DNA of 20,494 nucleotides from Prevotellaceae bacterium UBA7028 (GTDB lineage Bacteria > Bacteroidota > Bacteroidia > Bacteroidales > Bacteroidaceae). Location of the stretch: the NCBI GenBank assembly GCA_002494215.1, contig DLBF01000181.1, positions 1 to 20,494 on the forward strand, given 5' to 3'. The stretch's first letter is position 1. Each line of letters opens with the position of its first letter. The position numbers and the translations under genes were made by a program. Below, piece after piece: positions 1 to 7,713 of this stretch. The notes beneath the pieces are model-generated. The model saw nothing but the letters and a program-made list of their open reading frames with translations. It searched no databases and was not told the DNA's origin.

Positions 1-33
1 TTGCTTGGCCAGTACAACAATTTTCAAAGCCAT
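1..33 (-). CDS. etfB: Electron transfer flavoprotein beta subunit, N-terminal 11 codons (partial)
   Basis: Reading the minus strand from the ATG at 33, the peptide is MALKIVVLAKQ and is still open at the window edge. This opening matches the start of Bacteroidota EtfB/FixA-type proteins (M-x-LKI-x-VLAKQ), which bind FAD/AMP with EtfA and pass electrons from dehydrogenases to the quinone pool. The identification rests on 11 residues, so it is a recognition call rather than a domain match. A Bacteroidota-type promoter and a strong hairpin lie directly upstream, which supports a real gene start here. The rest of the gene lies outside the window. Confidence 0.6.
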   Translation of the reverse strand, partial: MALKIVVLAKQ

Positions 34-63
34 ATTAATTATAATAATGTATTTATTTTATCT

Positions 64-96
64 AAAAAAGCAACGCCTTTTCAAGAAAGGCGCTGC
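64..96 (-). terminator. Terminator-like hairpin at the 5' end of the etfB leader
   Basis: On the minus strand bases 96-86 pair with 80-70 (11 pairs including one G-U, loop of 5) and are followed immediately by six T (69-64). It has the shape of an intrinsic terminator but starts at the last base of the -7 box, so it would form at the extreme 5' end of the etfB transcript. It may act as an attenuator, as a 5' stabilising hairpin, or as a terminator for minus-strand transcription entering from upstream. The structure is seen; the role is inferred. Confidence 0.5.
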
Positions 97-127
97 AAAG
101 TTACACATTTTTTGCAAAAGTGTGCAA
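96..127 (-). promoter_or_regulatory. Bacteroidota-type promoter for the etfB-like gene
   Basis: On the minus strand a -7 box TAACTTTG (103 to 96) fits the TAnnTTTG consensus, with a TTG (-33 element, 127 to 125) 21 bases upstream. The spacing is that expected for the primary sigma factor of Bacteroidota. The start codon is at 33, giving a leader of about 60 bases. Confidence 0.6.
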
Positions 128-357
128 TTTTTATCATAAAAAGATTGTTAACACCTATTAGTCCCTTTTTATAACTATCTCACGCTCCTTTTAAATATCC
201 TGCGTAACAAAATAAGTATACGTAGTATCCAAGAAAAACCGTTTTCTATATCTTGACCATAGGTCAAGCCCGCTCCCACAGCCCTTTATTAACAAAACAA
301 AGAACTTTTCGATTTGTTAATTAATGTTATTTCCAAACATTTTTCAGGTACTATGTA
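104..357. other. Divergent intergenic region between etfB and the pspC operon
   Basis: AT-rich gap with no convincing gene. It holds the upstream part of the etfB promoter, a perfect 7-bp inverted repeat with a 3-base centre at 252-268 (CTTGACC / GGTCAAG), and the candidate PadR operator at 323-341. The 252-268 palindrome lies about 90 bases upstream of the pspC promoter and could be a second regulator site; no function can be assigned. In-frame codons upstream of 431 exist but cross the promoter and are not believed coding. Confidence 0.4.
323..341. promoter_or_regulatory. Candidate PadR operator
   Basis: AATGTT (323-328) and AACATT (336-341) are perfect 6-bp inverted arms separated by 7 bases. 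PadR-family dimers are known to bind ATGT/ACAT-type inverted repeats, and a padR gene is second in the operon that starts just downstream. The site is 17 bases upstream of the -33 element, where a bound dimer could influence transcription. The operator function is inference. Confidence 0.4.
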
Positions 358-388
358 TTGCAAGGTATTATATTTCTCCTTTAATTTG
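358..388 (+). promoter_or_regulatory. Promoter of the pspC-padR operon
   Basis: TTG at 358-360, a 21-base spacer, then TAATTTG at 382-388, a slightly short version of TAnnTTTG. The predicted transcript starts around 393-396, leaving an A-rich leader of about 36 bases before the ATG at 431. The position makes the ATG at 431, not the in-frame ATG at 314, the credible start of the first gene. Confidence 0.5.
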
Positions 389-430
389 CAGCAGAAAACT
401 AAAAAAATATCCTTTAAAAACAAAAGTATT

Positions 431-628
431 ATGGACAACAAACGTTTTTATCTGTCTGTTACAGACAAGAAGATTGGTGGTGTATGCGGCGGCTTGGCCG
501 AGTACTTCGAGATTGACCCTCTGCTGGTACGAGTAGGATTCCTTGTTGCTTTCTTCGGCTTCGGTTTCGGACTGATGGCATACCTTGTTTTATGGCTGTT
601 AGCTCCTAAAGCTCCCTATCAATACTAA
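431..628 (+). CDS. Small PspC-domain membrane protein
   Basis: This 65-residue protein is almost entirely one PspC domain. It opens with the basic motif KRFYLSVTDKKIGGVCGGLA (residues 4-23), continues AEYFEIDPLLVRVGF, and ends with one hydrophobic segment (about 36-58) rich in F and G followed by LAPK. PspC proteins are inner-membrane components of phage-shock/envelope stress responses; in Bacteroidota, stand-alone short PspC proteins often sit next to PadR regulators. I chose the ATG at 431 because an extension to 314 would lie over the predicted promoter. The padR gene follows after 12 bases, so the two are almost certainly co-transcribed. The signal it senses cannot be read from sequence. 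Confidence 0.85.
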   Translation: MDNKRFYLSVTDKKIGGVCGGLAEYFEIDPLLVRVGFLVAFFGFGFGLMAYLVLWLLAPKAPYQY

Positions 629-640
629 CACCTTTATATC

Positions 641-982
641 ATGGATATTAACAATGCTAAATCGCAGATGCGTAAGGGAATGCTGGAGTACTGCATACTC
701 CTGCTTCTGAAGCGGCAGGCGGCTTATGCGTCAGATATCATCCAGCAGCTGAAGGAAGCAGACCTGCTGGTGGTGGAAGGAACGCTTTACCCACTGCTTA
801 CGCGTCTGAAAAAGGATGGCCTTCTTGCCTATGAATGGCAGGAGAGCACGCAAGGACCACCCCGCAAGTATTACTGCCTAACTGCCGAGGGACAAGGTTT
901 CCTTGCAGAAATGGATCTTGCCTGGAGCGAGATAGAAAGAACCATAAATGTTCTGAAGAATTCACACACAAAAATAGTCTAA
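641..982 (+). CDS. PadR-family transcriptional regulator
   Basis: A 113-residue protein with the PadR winged-helix layout: helix 1 with KGMLEYCILLLLKRQAAYAS (about 12-31), a recognition region around VVEGTLYPLLTRLKKDGLL (about 44-62), the wing with GPPRKYYCLTAEG (about 72-84), and a short C-terminal dimerisation helix. The motif GTLYPLLTRL is diagnostic of PadR. These are usually repressors released by a ligand or stress. It is sandwiched between two PspC genes with gaps of 12 and 18 bases, so it probably controls this operon; a palindrome at 323-341 is a candidate target. The effector is unknown. Confidence 0.92.
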   Translation: MDINNAKSQMRKGMLEYCILLLLKRQAAYASDIIQQLKEADLLVVEGTLYPLLTRLKKDGLLAYEWQESTQGPPRKYYCLTAEGQGFLAEMDLAWSEIERTINVLKNSHTKIV

Positions 983-1000
983 AAACACAAACACAAATTC

Positions 1001-2920
1001 ATGAAAAAGAATATCACAATCAACCTTTGTGGGCGGCTCTTCCAAATGGACGAGGATGCTTACGAGATGCTCTCCACCTACGAGCAGTCGCTTCGTAACT
1101 ATTTCCGCTCTCGCGAAAGTGGTGAAGAAATTGCCGAAGACATAGAAGCACGCATCGCAGAGCTTCTGGACGAAGTAAAAGCACAGGGCGCAGAAGCCAT
1201 TAACATAGACCATGTAACGGATATCATTCAGCGCTTGGGTAAACCAGAGGAAATGGATGGCCTCTCCCCCGACCCATCTCCCGCAGACGAAGAGAAATCC
1301 GACGAGAATGAGAATTCTACGGCTTCTTCCTTCACAAATGGAAGAAAAGGCAAACGCCTTTATCGCGACCCTTACGACAAAAAGGTGAGCGGCGTACTTT
1401 CAGGCTTTGCGGCTTACTTTGGCGGAGATGTACTGTGGTGGCGTATAGGCTACGTGGGAATCATACTCCTCTCCTTTCTGGGTTCAACCTTCAATTTCCT
1501 ATGGTGGTTGCCAGGACATCGTTTCTTCCTTAATATTCAATTCTGGGGGTTTGGCCTCATCATCGCCTACGTTGTATTAGCAATCTTAATGCCAGTAGCC
1601 TGGGCACCCGAGGACCGCTTGCGTATGAAGGGAAAGCCTATCAATCCGCAGAATATTGCACGACAGGTAATGGACGAATCACAACGTCCTATCGTACAAC
1701 AACGTGACCAGAGTAATTATGCCGGCGGTTGCCTAAAGGCGCTGGTTGTCGTTGTCGGGATAACAGTTCTGTTTCCCTTTATCCTATTTACCATTGGCTT
1801 GCTTATTACCTTAATTGTTGTCGCAGGAATCAAAACGTCTATGGTAGTAGGTTTAATAGGTGACATGCCATTTTTCCCAGCATTCTCCTCCTTTGTCGAC
1901 GCATGCCAGCCTTTATTCCTTATAACCTTGATTTGTTGGTTGACGATAGTGGCACTTCCCACCTTCGGTATCATACGTCTGCTGCGTGGCGGCAAGAAGC
2001 TTCGTTCCTCTGTAACAACGACCCTTGTAGTGGTATGGATTTTTGCCCTCGGTCTTGGAATAGCCTGTTTAATAGGAACCGGCATTAAGATTGCTGCATG
2101 GGAGGATAATGAGGGCCACGAAATAGAACTCATCCAAAATAGGAAGAAACTATCATCAATAGGCTGGACGCTGAAGACGTCCACTAACCTTGACGAATAT
2201 ATAGTCGACATTCGTACTGGTTTCAGCGGTCTTCCTCATTATGCTATTCAACTTGAGATGGACAAGTATGATGATATAACCTATTCCGCCGTATTAGAAA
2301 AGGAGGTAAATCTTCCCGAGGAAGGAGCCTACCAGTTCATGTCATTGACGGAAGGGTACGACGCAGGCCTTACCTATACCTTCAGCTATATGGATGGCGG
2401 AAAGGAGAAGGAAGCTGTGCTGCGCCCCTCAGAGGATGGTCTTCACATCAATACTATTGGATGCGATGAAGTGGGCAAATACGATATGCTGTTCCCTCAT
2501 TTGGAGAGAGAGACTGAAGATTCATGGGAGCAATTCTCTCAATGGGGCGAGGATTGGGTTTATCATTGGATTGACCTCCCACATGTGGATGCTGGCAAGT
2601 TTAAGATTACCATCAAAGCTCACGAATGCACAGACCGCATGAAGATTCGCGAGATAAAGGTTGTGAAGGCAAACAAGGGTGCAAGAACTGTGGCACTATC
2701 AGACGCCAATAGTATTGAGGAGAGCGTTCAGGACAGCACCCAAGAGAGCGTTCAGGACAGCTGCGGAGTTGAAGGCTCTCGAGTGGTTAGAATCCGTCAT
2801 GGCGAAACGCTGGCCTCCATCGCAAGGCGTAATCATACTACCGTAAGGCAGTTGTGTCGCCTCAATCATATAAAACCCAATTCACATCTCCGTAGTGGTC
2901 AGGTGTTGAGAGTAAAGTAA
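1001..2920 (+). CDS. Large PspC-domain membrane protein with C-terminal LysM
   Basis: The 639-residue protein has an N-terminal soluble helical region (1-90) of the kind that precedes PspC in Bacteroidota (starting MKKNITINLCGRLFQMDEDA), an acidic linker (90-115), then a PspC domain (about 117-200, RLYRDPYDKKVSGVLSGFAA). Hydrophobic segments lie near 146-168, 178-200, 245-277, 300-327 and 337-362. A probable beta-rich extracytoplasmic region follows (about 375-560). The linker carries a twice-repeated ESVQDS, encoded by an 18-base repeat at 2720-2737 and 2744-2761. The end (about 594-639: RIRHGETLASIARRNHTTVR and onward to GQVLRV) is a LysM peptidoglycan-binding module. With the N-terminus inside and five membrane spans, LysM would face the periplasm. 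Role inferred: an envelope-stress protein that touches the cell wall. Confidence 0.85.
   Translation: MKKNITINLCGRLFQMDEDAYEMLSTYEQSLRNYFRSRESGEEIAEDIEARIAELLDEVKAQGAEAINIDHVTDIIQRLGKPEEMDGLSPDPSPADEEKSDENENSTASSFTNGRKGKRLYRDPYDKKVSGVLSGFAAYFGGDVLWWRIGYVGIILLSFLGSTFNFLWWLPGHRFFLNIQFWGFGLIIAYVVLAILMPVAWAPEDRLRMKGKPINPQNIARQVMDESQRPIVQQRDQSNYAGGCLKALVVVVGITVLFPFILFTIGLLITLIVVAGIKTSMVVGLIGDMPFFPAFSSFVDACQPLFLITLICWLTIVALPTFGIIRLLRGGKKLRSSVTTTLVVVWIFALGLGIACLIGTGIKIAAWEDNEGHEIELIQNRKKLSSIGWTLKTSTNLDEYIVDIRTGFSGLPHYAIQLEMDKYDDITYSAVLEKEVNLPEEGAYQFMSLTEGYDAGLTYTFSYMDGGKEKEAVLRPSEDGLHINTIGCDEVGKYDMLFPHLERETEDSWEQFSQWGEDWVYHWIDLPHVDAGKFKITIKAHECTDRMKIREIKVVKANKGARTVALSDANSIEESVQDSTQESVQDSCGVEGSRVVRIRHGETLASIARRNHTTVRQLCRLNHIKPNSHLRSGQVLRVK
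2720..2761 (+). repeat. 24-base-period in-frame repeat in the PspC/LysM linker
   Basis: An 18-base unit occurs at 2720-2737 and again, identical, at 2744-2761, giving a period of 24 bases (8 codons). It encodes two ESVQDS motifs in the linker just before LysM. The period is a multiple of three, so copy-number change would alter linker length without breaking the frame. Confidence 0.7.
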
Positions 2921-2960
2921 CCCTTACAACTGATAAGCGAAACTAACACACATAAAAGAC

Positions 2961-3491
2961 ATGAATAAGAAATCATTATCAATTGTAGCAGCGCTGGCTT
3001 GTGCCAGCCTGCTCAACAGTTGCGACTTCATCCGTAGGGAGTTCGGAGAAAGAAAACAAACAGAAATCACGCTGATAAGTAAGACCGAGTGTAACATCGA
3101 TACCGTAATGAACAAGCCCAACTACTCGAAGGGCAGAGAGTGGGTGATACAGAACACCGGAACTGAGAATCTGTGCATCGATAGCGTAATTCCTTCCAGC
3201 GACTGCGTAGAACTTATCTTCCCTGGTGGAACCCAAAACGTAAAGGAAGAATATTACGCTCATTGGACAAGCTACGAGAATGGCGAGATGAAGGAGCACA
3301 ATATCTCTAAGAATATACAAATGACTTTGCCCCGCGATACGGAACCGGGAAAGTATCTTGCCATCCGCGCCATGCTTCACCCAGCAGAGGGAGAGGAAGG
3401 TCCCTTCTCCTACTCCATCATGGTATATGGCAACTTCCCAGATTCGCCCCTCGAACTGACTTTAGAGGGTGACTACGTGATAGCAGACTAA
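2961..3491 (+). CDS. Predicted lipoprotein of unknown function
   Basis: A 176-residue protein with a short basic start, a hydrophobic core and a lipobox LLNSC with the lipidated cysteine at residue 21, so it should be exported and anchored. The mature part is probably all-beta. The stretch from about residue 60, WVIQNTGTENLCIDSVIPSS, recalls the 'NTG...L.I..V' pattern of DUF1573-type immunoglobulin-like domains, but without the usual SCGC cluster, so I do not assign the family. It lies 40 bases after the PspC/LysM gene and 40 before the TlpA-like gene with no promoter or terminator seen, suggesting membership of the same operon. Confidence 0.75.
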   Translation: MNKKSLSIVAALACASLLNSCDFIRREFGERKQTEITLISKTECNIDTVMNKPNYSKGREWVIQNTGTENLCIDSVIPSSDCVELIFPGGTQNVKEEYYAHWTSYENGEMKEHNISKNIQMTLPRDTEPGKYLAIRAMLHPAEGEEGPFSYSIMVYGNFPDSPLELTLEGDYVIAD

Positions 3492-3531
3492 ACACAATTA
3501 ATAATAAGATATAAAGATAACACACAACATT

Positions 3532-6500
3532 ATGTTCAAGAAGATTTTTATTAGCCTCATGCTGGCAGTTTCTTTTTCTATGACTGCCAGCGCCACAGAT
3601 TGGAGTGAATTAATCGGGAAAGAGCTGGTGCTGGACAGATGGGGTAATGTACGGGACGGATGGTTCTCGGATTACCACCCCATGAACACCATGGGGGCGG
3701 ACCCCGTAGAAAGAATCATCCTGAAGGATGCCACACACGTCGTATGGAACTATACCCAGCAGGGCGACTTCGCACGCGAATGCTCCCTCCAAGGCCCGGT
3801 TCTTACCTTCAACGAACCCATCTTCGGTAATAAGGAGATGAGGATACTGAAGGTAGAAGGAGAAGTCGTCCTGACATTGGGCGGGGACAGCCTGACACGC
3901 GCCTTCTACATCCTGAACCCCCAGCCGGATGCTGAGCAGCTGCCCGCTTCGGCTGACAGCAAGAGGGGATTCTGCAACGGCAAGCTAAAAGGACTGCTGC
4001 CCCATTTCACAGACCTTACCTATAGCAGCCGCACCCCCATGGGACGCCATTTCCAGCTCTGCAAACAGGCTAAGCCGGAAGAGAGACTTTGGCTGGAAAG
4101 TACAAAGGAGGTGTTTGATTATGAAGGGGCGCAGATAAAAGCATACGACATCAGCCTGTTCCCCAACGGCAACCCCGCATTGGCAGATATTCAACAGAAA
4201 GGCATGATCCAGACCAATGCCCTTGGCGTGCTGAAGGACATGGCCTGCATGTACCCCGGTTTCATCAAGTCCATCATCCATCAGGAGGCCCCGGACTCGT
4301 TCCGTGTGGATATGTTCGACCCCGACGGCAACCCCATCCGGGTATGCGTCAGCAACCGCTTCCCGCAGATTGACAAACAGATTTTCAGCACGGGAGAGAA
4401 CGGTACCTATAACTGGCTGTCCATATTGGAAAAGGCTATCATGAAGTGGCTGAACGTCTATAACAACCAAATGCCCATCGCATCTTATTGCGCCGAATGG
4501 ATAACCCCCATGCTCACAGGTGACGGCCGTAGCTTCTGTATCCAGCCGGGCCGGCTGACCGGAAAAGAGCTGGCTAAGGTTGTCAACACCTGCCGCCAGA
4601 ACGGCATGATGGTGAACGGCGTAGCGGATTTGCGCTTCACAAGCCTTTCAGGCACCCCTACTGTTACCAACCCCGACATGGCCTTCCGCATTATCAGCCC
4701 CGGAGCCGCCGCCAATTACTTTGACCGGAACGCCGTAAACAACCCGCTAACTGTTGTCAGGACTTTTAAACCTGAAGAGCTTTACCCCTCTAACTGGCGC
4801 AACACGCAGACTGGCGACTGGGAAATCGGATTCTTCAATGACTTTGCCATCTACGACTGCCAGTTCTGGAACTATATGCAGAAGCAACAGAATGGCGACA
4901 AATATTCCCTCGTTCTGGAGAATAATGGCAGGGAAATAACCGTAAACGTAGGGAAACCGAAGAACGGACTGCGCAGATTAGAGATTGCCGGCAAGAAGGC
5001 CGACTATGACATCATAAACACGAAAACCCTGCCCGACTACCCCGTAAAGGACACCCGCACAGACTTTGTGGATAACGGCTATAAGACGGATACCATAACC
5101 ATCATCGGATGGCTGAAGGACATGCCGGAACAGGACAGGAAAAAGAAAAGCGAGGTTGAAGCCCATTATTCTAACATTCTGAAGAATAAGCAAGAAAATG
5201 CATCTGCCAGCATAGATTCATTAGGACGCTTTGTGCTGAGATTCCCCATACTCAACACCACCCGCATTACGCTTATATGGTATCACAACTATATATGGAC
5301 CGTAGTAGAGCCAGGGCAGACTTACTTCCTGTTCTCGGATTCCAAGTCAGGGCAGAAACTTCTCATGGGTAAGGATGTACGTATGCAGAACGAGATGCTG
5401 AAATATCCGCTTGACACAGAATCCGTTTACATGGGGTATGATGATACAGACTTTGACCGGTTTCTTGCCTCCACCGATAGTCTGCTGAAGAAACTGCCCG
5501 AGAAACTTCAATGGCTGAAAGAGGAACACCCTATGCTTTCCGACCGCTATCTCCGATACCGGAAGGGCAATACCTTCTGGAATCAGGCCCGCAACGTGGG
5601 GCAGTCACGTTTCAGGAACGAAAGCCATCATCTGCCTGACAATGTCAAGAGATTCGCATCAGACACATTCTGGGCGCATCTGGAGAAACCATACACATTG
5701 TATATGTGGCAAGAGGATTTCTTGGACGACTATCTGACGGATGTAGTAATATTTGACCGTTATACATATTCATATAAACATTTTGACCTTGCTGAAGAAT
5801 ATGCTGCTAATGAAAAGGAACGGGCCGTTATTGTCCGATGGAAAGAGTGGATCCTGAAGGCACAAGAATCCATTAAGCAGGCTGCTACGCAGGAGGAAAA
5901 AATCAAGATTGCAGAGGAGGAGAACAGCCGGAATGCCGACCTCATAAAAGAAGTGGAGAAGATTCTCAATAGTCCAAGAGCCCGTAAAACCATTAACGGA
6001 AAGTCCTTCCTTTCCGAATTAGAAAAAGAACTGCATCGCCTGGACTCGCTGGGCACGGATCCAGTCATCAGAGACCTCTTTCTTACAAGCCAAGCGTGGG
6101 GCAGACTGGAAGGGATCCATCAGTCATTCCTTCCAGAAGTAACAGATTCCCTTAAGAAGATAATATCCCTGCCTGCCAGTATGGAGCTGATTGAGAACAG
6201 GAACAACTACTACCTGGCCTTAGAGAACCGCGAATTTGACAAGCTGGTTCTCAAATCGTCCGACAGCCTGAATGGCATCAGCGAAGGCGAGACATTGCTG
6301 CAGAAGATTCTGGAACCCTACAAGGGAAAAATCGTGCTGTTGGATGTATGGGGGACCTGGTGCGGCCCATGCCGGGCAGCCCTCTCGCACAGCCAGGAGG
6401 AATACGAGCGGCTGAAGGACTATGACATCCAGTATCTGTATTTGGCCAAAGACAGTCCGCAAGAAGCATGGGAAAATACCATTAAGGAGTATAATGTAAC

Positions 6501-6681
6501 TGGCGACAATGTGGCGCACTACAATCTGCCCGGCGAACAGCAAGACGCCATCGAACGGTATCTGAACATCCACTCATGGCCCAGCTATAGGCTCTTCGAC
6601 CGTAACGGCAACCTGCTGGATATGGATGTTGATGGCCGGGACCTGGAAGGATTAGCCAGTTTGCTGGATAAAATGAAATAG
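3532..6681 (+). CDS. Secreted TlpA-like thioredoxin-fold protein with long N-terminal extension
   Basis: The 1049-residue protein has a signal peptide (MFKKIFISLMLAVSFSMTAS, cleavage around 22) and a C-terminal thioredoxin/TlpA domain (about 925-1049) with active site GTWCGPC (W943-C947) and the cis-Pro region near HSWPSYRLFD. The middle (about 415-760) matches the second TlpA-like gene of this window, sharing DCQFW, GWLKDMPE, DYPxKDTRT and an EPGxTYF motif typical of beta-sandwich regions before TlpA domains. A charged, probably helical segment lies near 765-820. Residues about 25-410 have no counterpart in the paralogue and I do not recognise them. TlpA-like proteins reduce or exchange periplasmic disulfides. 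It is the last gene of the operon and an intrinsic terminator follows at 6726. Its partner substrate is unknown. Confidence 0.85.
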   Translation: MFKKIFISLMLAVSFSMTASATDWSELIGKELVLDRWGNVRDGWFSDYHPMNTMGADPVERIILKDATHVVWNYTQQGDFARECSLQGPVLTFNEPIFGNKEMRILKVEGEVVLTLGGDSLTRAFYILNPQPDAEQLPASADSKRGFCNGKLKGLLPHFTDLTYSSRTPMGRHFQLCKQAKPEERLWLESTKEVFDYEGAQIKAYDISLFPNGNPALADIQQKGMIQTNALGVLKDMACMYPGFIKSIIHQEAPDSFRVDMFDPDGNPIRVCVSNRFPQIDKQIFSTGENGTYNWLSILEKAIMKWLNVYNNQMPIASYCAEWITPMLTGDGRSFCIQPGRLTGKELAKVVNTCRQNGMMVNGVADLRFTSLSGTPTVTNPDMAFRIISPGAAANYFDRNAVNNPLTVVRTFKPEELYPSNWRNTQTGDWEIGFFNDFAIYDCQFWNYMQKQQNGDKYSLVLENNGREITVNVGKPKNGLRRLEIAGKKADYDIINTKTLPDYPVKDTRTDFVDNGYKTDTITIIGWLKDMPEQDRKKKSEVEAHYSNILKNKQENASASIDSLGRFVLRFPILNTTRITLIWYHNYIWTVVEPGQTYFLFSDSKSGQKLLMGKDVRMQNEMLKYPLDTESVYMGYDDTDFDRFLASTDSLLKKLPEKLQWLKEEHPMLSDRYLRYRKGNTFWNQARNVGQSRFRNESHHLPDNVKRFASDTFWAHLEKPYTLYMWQEDFLDDYLTDVVIFDRYTYSYKHFDLAEEYAANEKERAVIVRWKEWILKAQESIKQAATQEEKIKIAEEENSRNADLIKEVEKILNSPRARKTINGKSFLSELEKELHRLDSLGTDPVIRDLFLTSQAWGRLEGIHQSFLPEVTDSLKKIISLPASMELIENRNNYYLALENREFDKLVLKSSDSLNGISEGETLLQKILEPYKGKIVLLDVWGTWCGPCRAALSHSQEEYERLKDYDIQYLYLAKDSPQEAWENTIKEYNVTGDNVAHYNLPGEQQDAIERYLNIHSWPSYRLFDRNGNLLDMDVDGRDLEGLASLLDKMK

Positions 6682-6725
6682 GTTTATAGTTAGTTTTAAG
6701 GTTAAATTAATAAGGTACCTGACAG

Positions 6726-6759
6726 TCCCTCTGCGTTGAGAAATGCTGGGGGATTTTTT
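6726..6759 (+). terminator. Intrinsic terminator after the TlpA-like gene
   Basis: Bases 6726-6734 (tccctctgc) pair with 6745-6753 (gctggggga) with one internal T-T mismatch and one G-U pair; the loop is 10 bases and six T follow at 6754-6759. It stands 45 bases after the stop and probably closes the pspC-padR operon. Confidence 0.65.
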
Positions 6760-6850
6760 GTTAGAAAACCTCTGATTTTTAATTAAGAATTAAGAGAAAA
6801 AAGAAGAATTAATTCCCATTTTTTCCAACTCATCCAGAGGAGAGATCCTC

Positions 6851-6913
6851 ATTATGAATTGTGAATTATGAATTATGAATTATGAATTAAAAGAAGATTC
6901 TTCACTCTTCACT
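6851..6913. repeat. Heptad array A (nine 7-base units), overlapping the GDPD stop codon
   Basis: Nine consecutive 7-base blocks lie in one register: attatga (four copies), attgtga (once), attaaaa, gaagatt and cttcact (twice). The last two units run into the minus-strand gene: its TGA stop (6904-6902) and its last three codons lie inside cttcact repeats. Every attatga unit carries TGA on the plus strand and TAA on the minus strand. Confidence 0.8.
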
Positions 6914-7699
6914 TAAGCGCCGGAGGCGCACCACCTCCTCGCAAAGGGTGGGCTTGTTGGTGGTGATATAATCAACACCCAGTTGCTGCATGGCCTTAAT
7001 ATCCTCGGCCTCATCTACCGTCCAGACATTAACATTCATACCCAGAGCATGCGCCTCTGCCACCCACTCGGGATGCTGACGGAAGACTTTGATATGGTAG
7101 TCGATACCCGTCAGCCCCATGGCGTGAACCTCGGCGGGCGAACGGTCACCGGACAGATAGGCCACATCGGCCTGAGGAGCCAATTGGTGAAGCGCCCTGC
7201 ACGCCTCTATGGAGAAGGAGATATACATCACCCGCCCTTCCAAGCCGTACTTGCGGATGGCAGCCACGGCAGCCGCCGCACATTCGCAACTACGCTCAGG
7301 ACGGCGATGGTCCTTCACCTCCACCACCAGGCGTGTAGGGCTCTTGCTCTTCCTCAGTATCCTGAGCAAGTCCTTCAGTTGCGGCATACGCTCCCCGTTC
7401 CTCAGCCTCAGCTTCTTGCAGGCGGCATAGGTGGTATCCTCGGGCGTAATGCCCTGGAAGGTACGGTCGTGATTCACCATGATATGGCCGTCGCGCGTCA
7501 GCCAGATGTCTGTCTCGGAACCATAGATACCCAGGTCCAGCGCCCGCCGGAGCGAGGTGCGCGAGTTCTGGGCAGAGCCCTCCGGCATCCAGTCGCCACG
7601 ATGGGCTATGGTCTGTGTACCAACTGTCTGCGCCAGCGTGGCGACAGCAGATGAAAAGCAGAAAACGGCCGCAAGGGCCAATAAACGGTAGTATGTCAT
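6902..7699 (-). CDS. Secreted glycerophosphodiester phosphodiesterase
   Basis: The 265-residue protein has a signal peptide (hydrophobic to about residue 23) and a complete GDPD TIM-barrel signature: AHRGD with catalytic H33 and R34, the metal-binding ETD pair (E62, D64), and H77 in VNHDRT. EVKDH (about 126) and the final strand with NVWTVDE and DYITTNKP are also typical. GDPD enzymes hydrolyse glycerophosphodiesters to glycerol-3-phosphate and an alcohol; an exported form would act on phospholipid-derived diesters in the periplasm. It stands alone, facing the first operon tail to tail and diverging from the porin-like gene. A GC-rich palindromic repeat lies in its leader. Its C-terminus (RRLSEE) is partly encoded by a heptad repeat. 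Confidence 0.9.
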   Translation of the reverse strand: MTYYRLLALAAVFCFSSAVATLAQTVGTQTIAHRGDWMPEGSAQNSRTSLRRALDLGIYGSETDIWLTRDGHIMVNHDRTFQGITPEDTTYAACKKLRLRNGERMPQLKDLLRILRKSKSPTRLVVEVKDHRRPERSCECAAAAVAAIRKYGLEGRVMYISFSIEACRALHQLAPQADVAYLSGDRSPAEVHAMGLTGIDYHIKVFRQHPEWVAEAHALGMNVNVWTVDEAEDIKAMQQLGVDYITTNKPTLCEEVVRLRRLSEE

Positions 7700-7713
7700 G
7701 TTTGGTTAGAAGA

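Noticed and set aside
314..430. Upstream extension of the small PspC protein to the ATG at 314
   Set aside because: It overlaps the predicted promoter and operator, and the added residues are unlike PspC N-termini.
6983..7654. 223-codon open frame on the plus strand opposite the GDPD gene
   Set aside because: The opposite strand encodes all GDPD catalytic motifs; this frame has no recognisable features and is a by-product of GC-rich codons.
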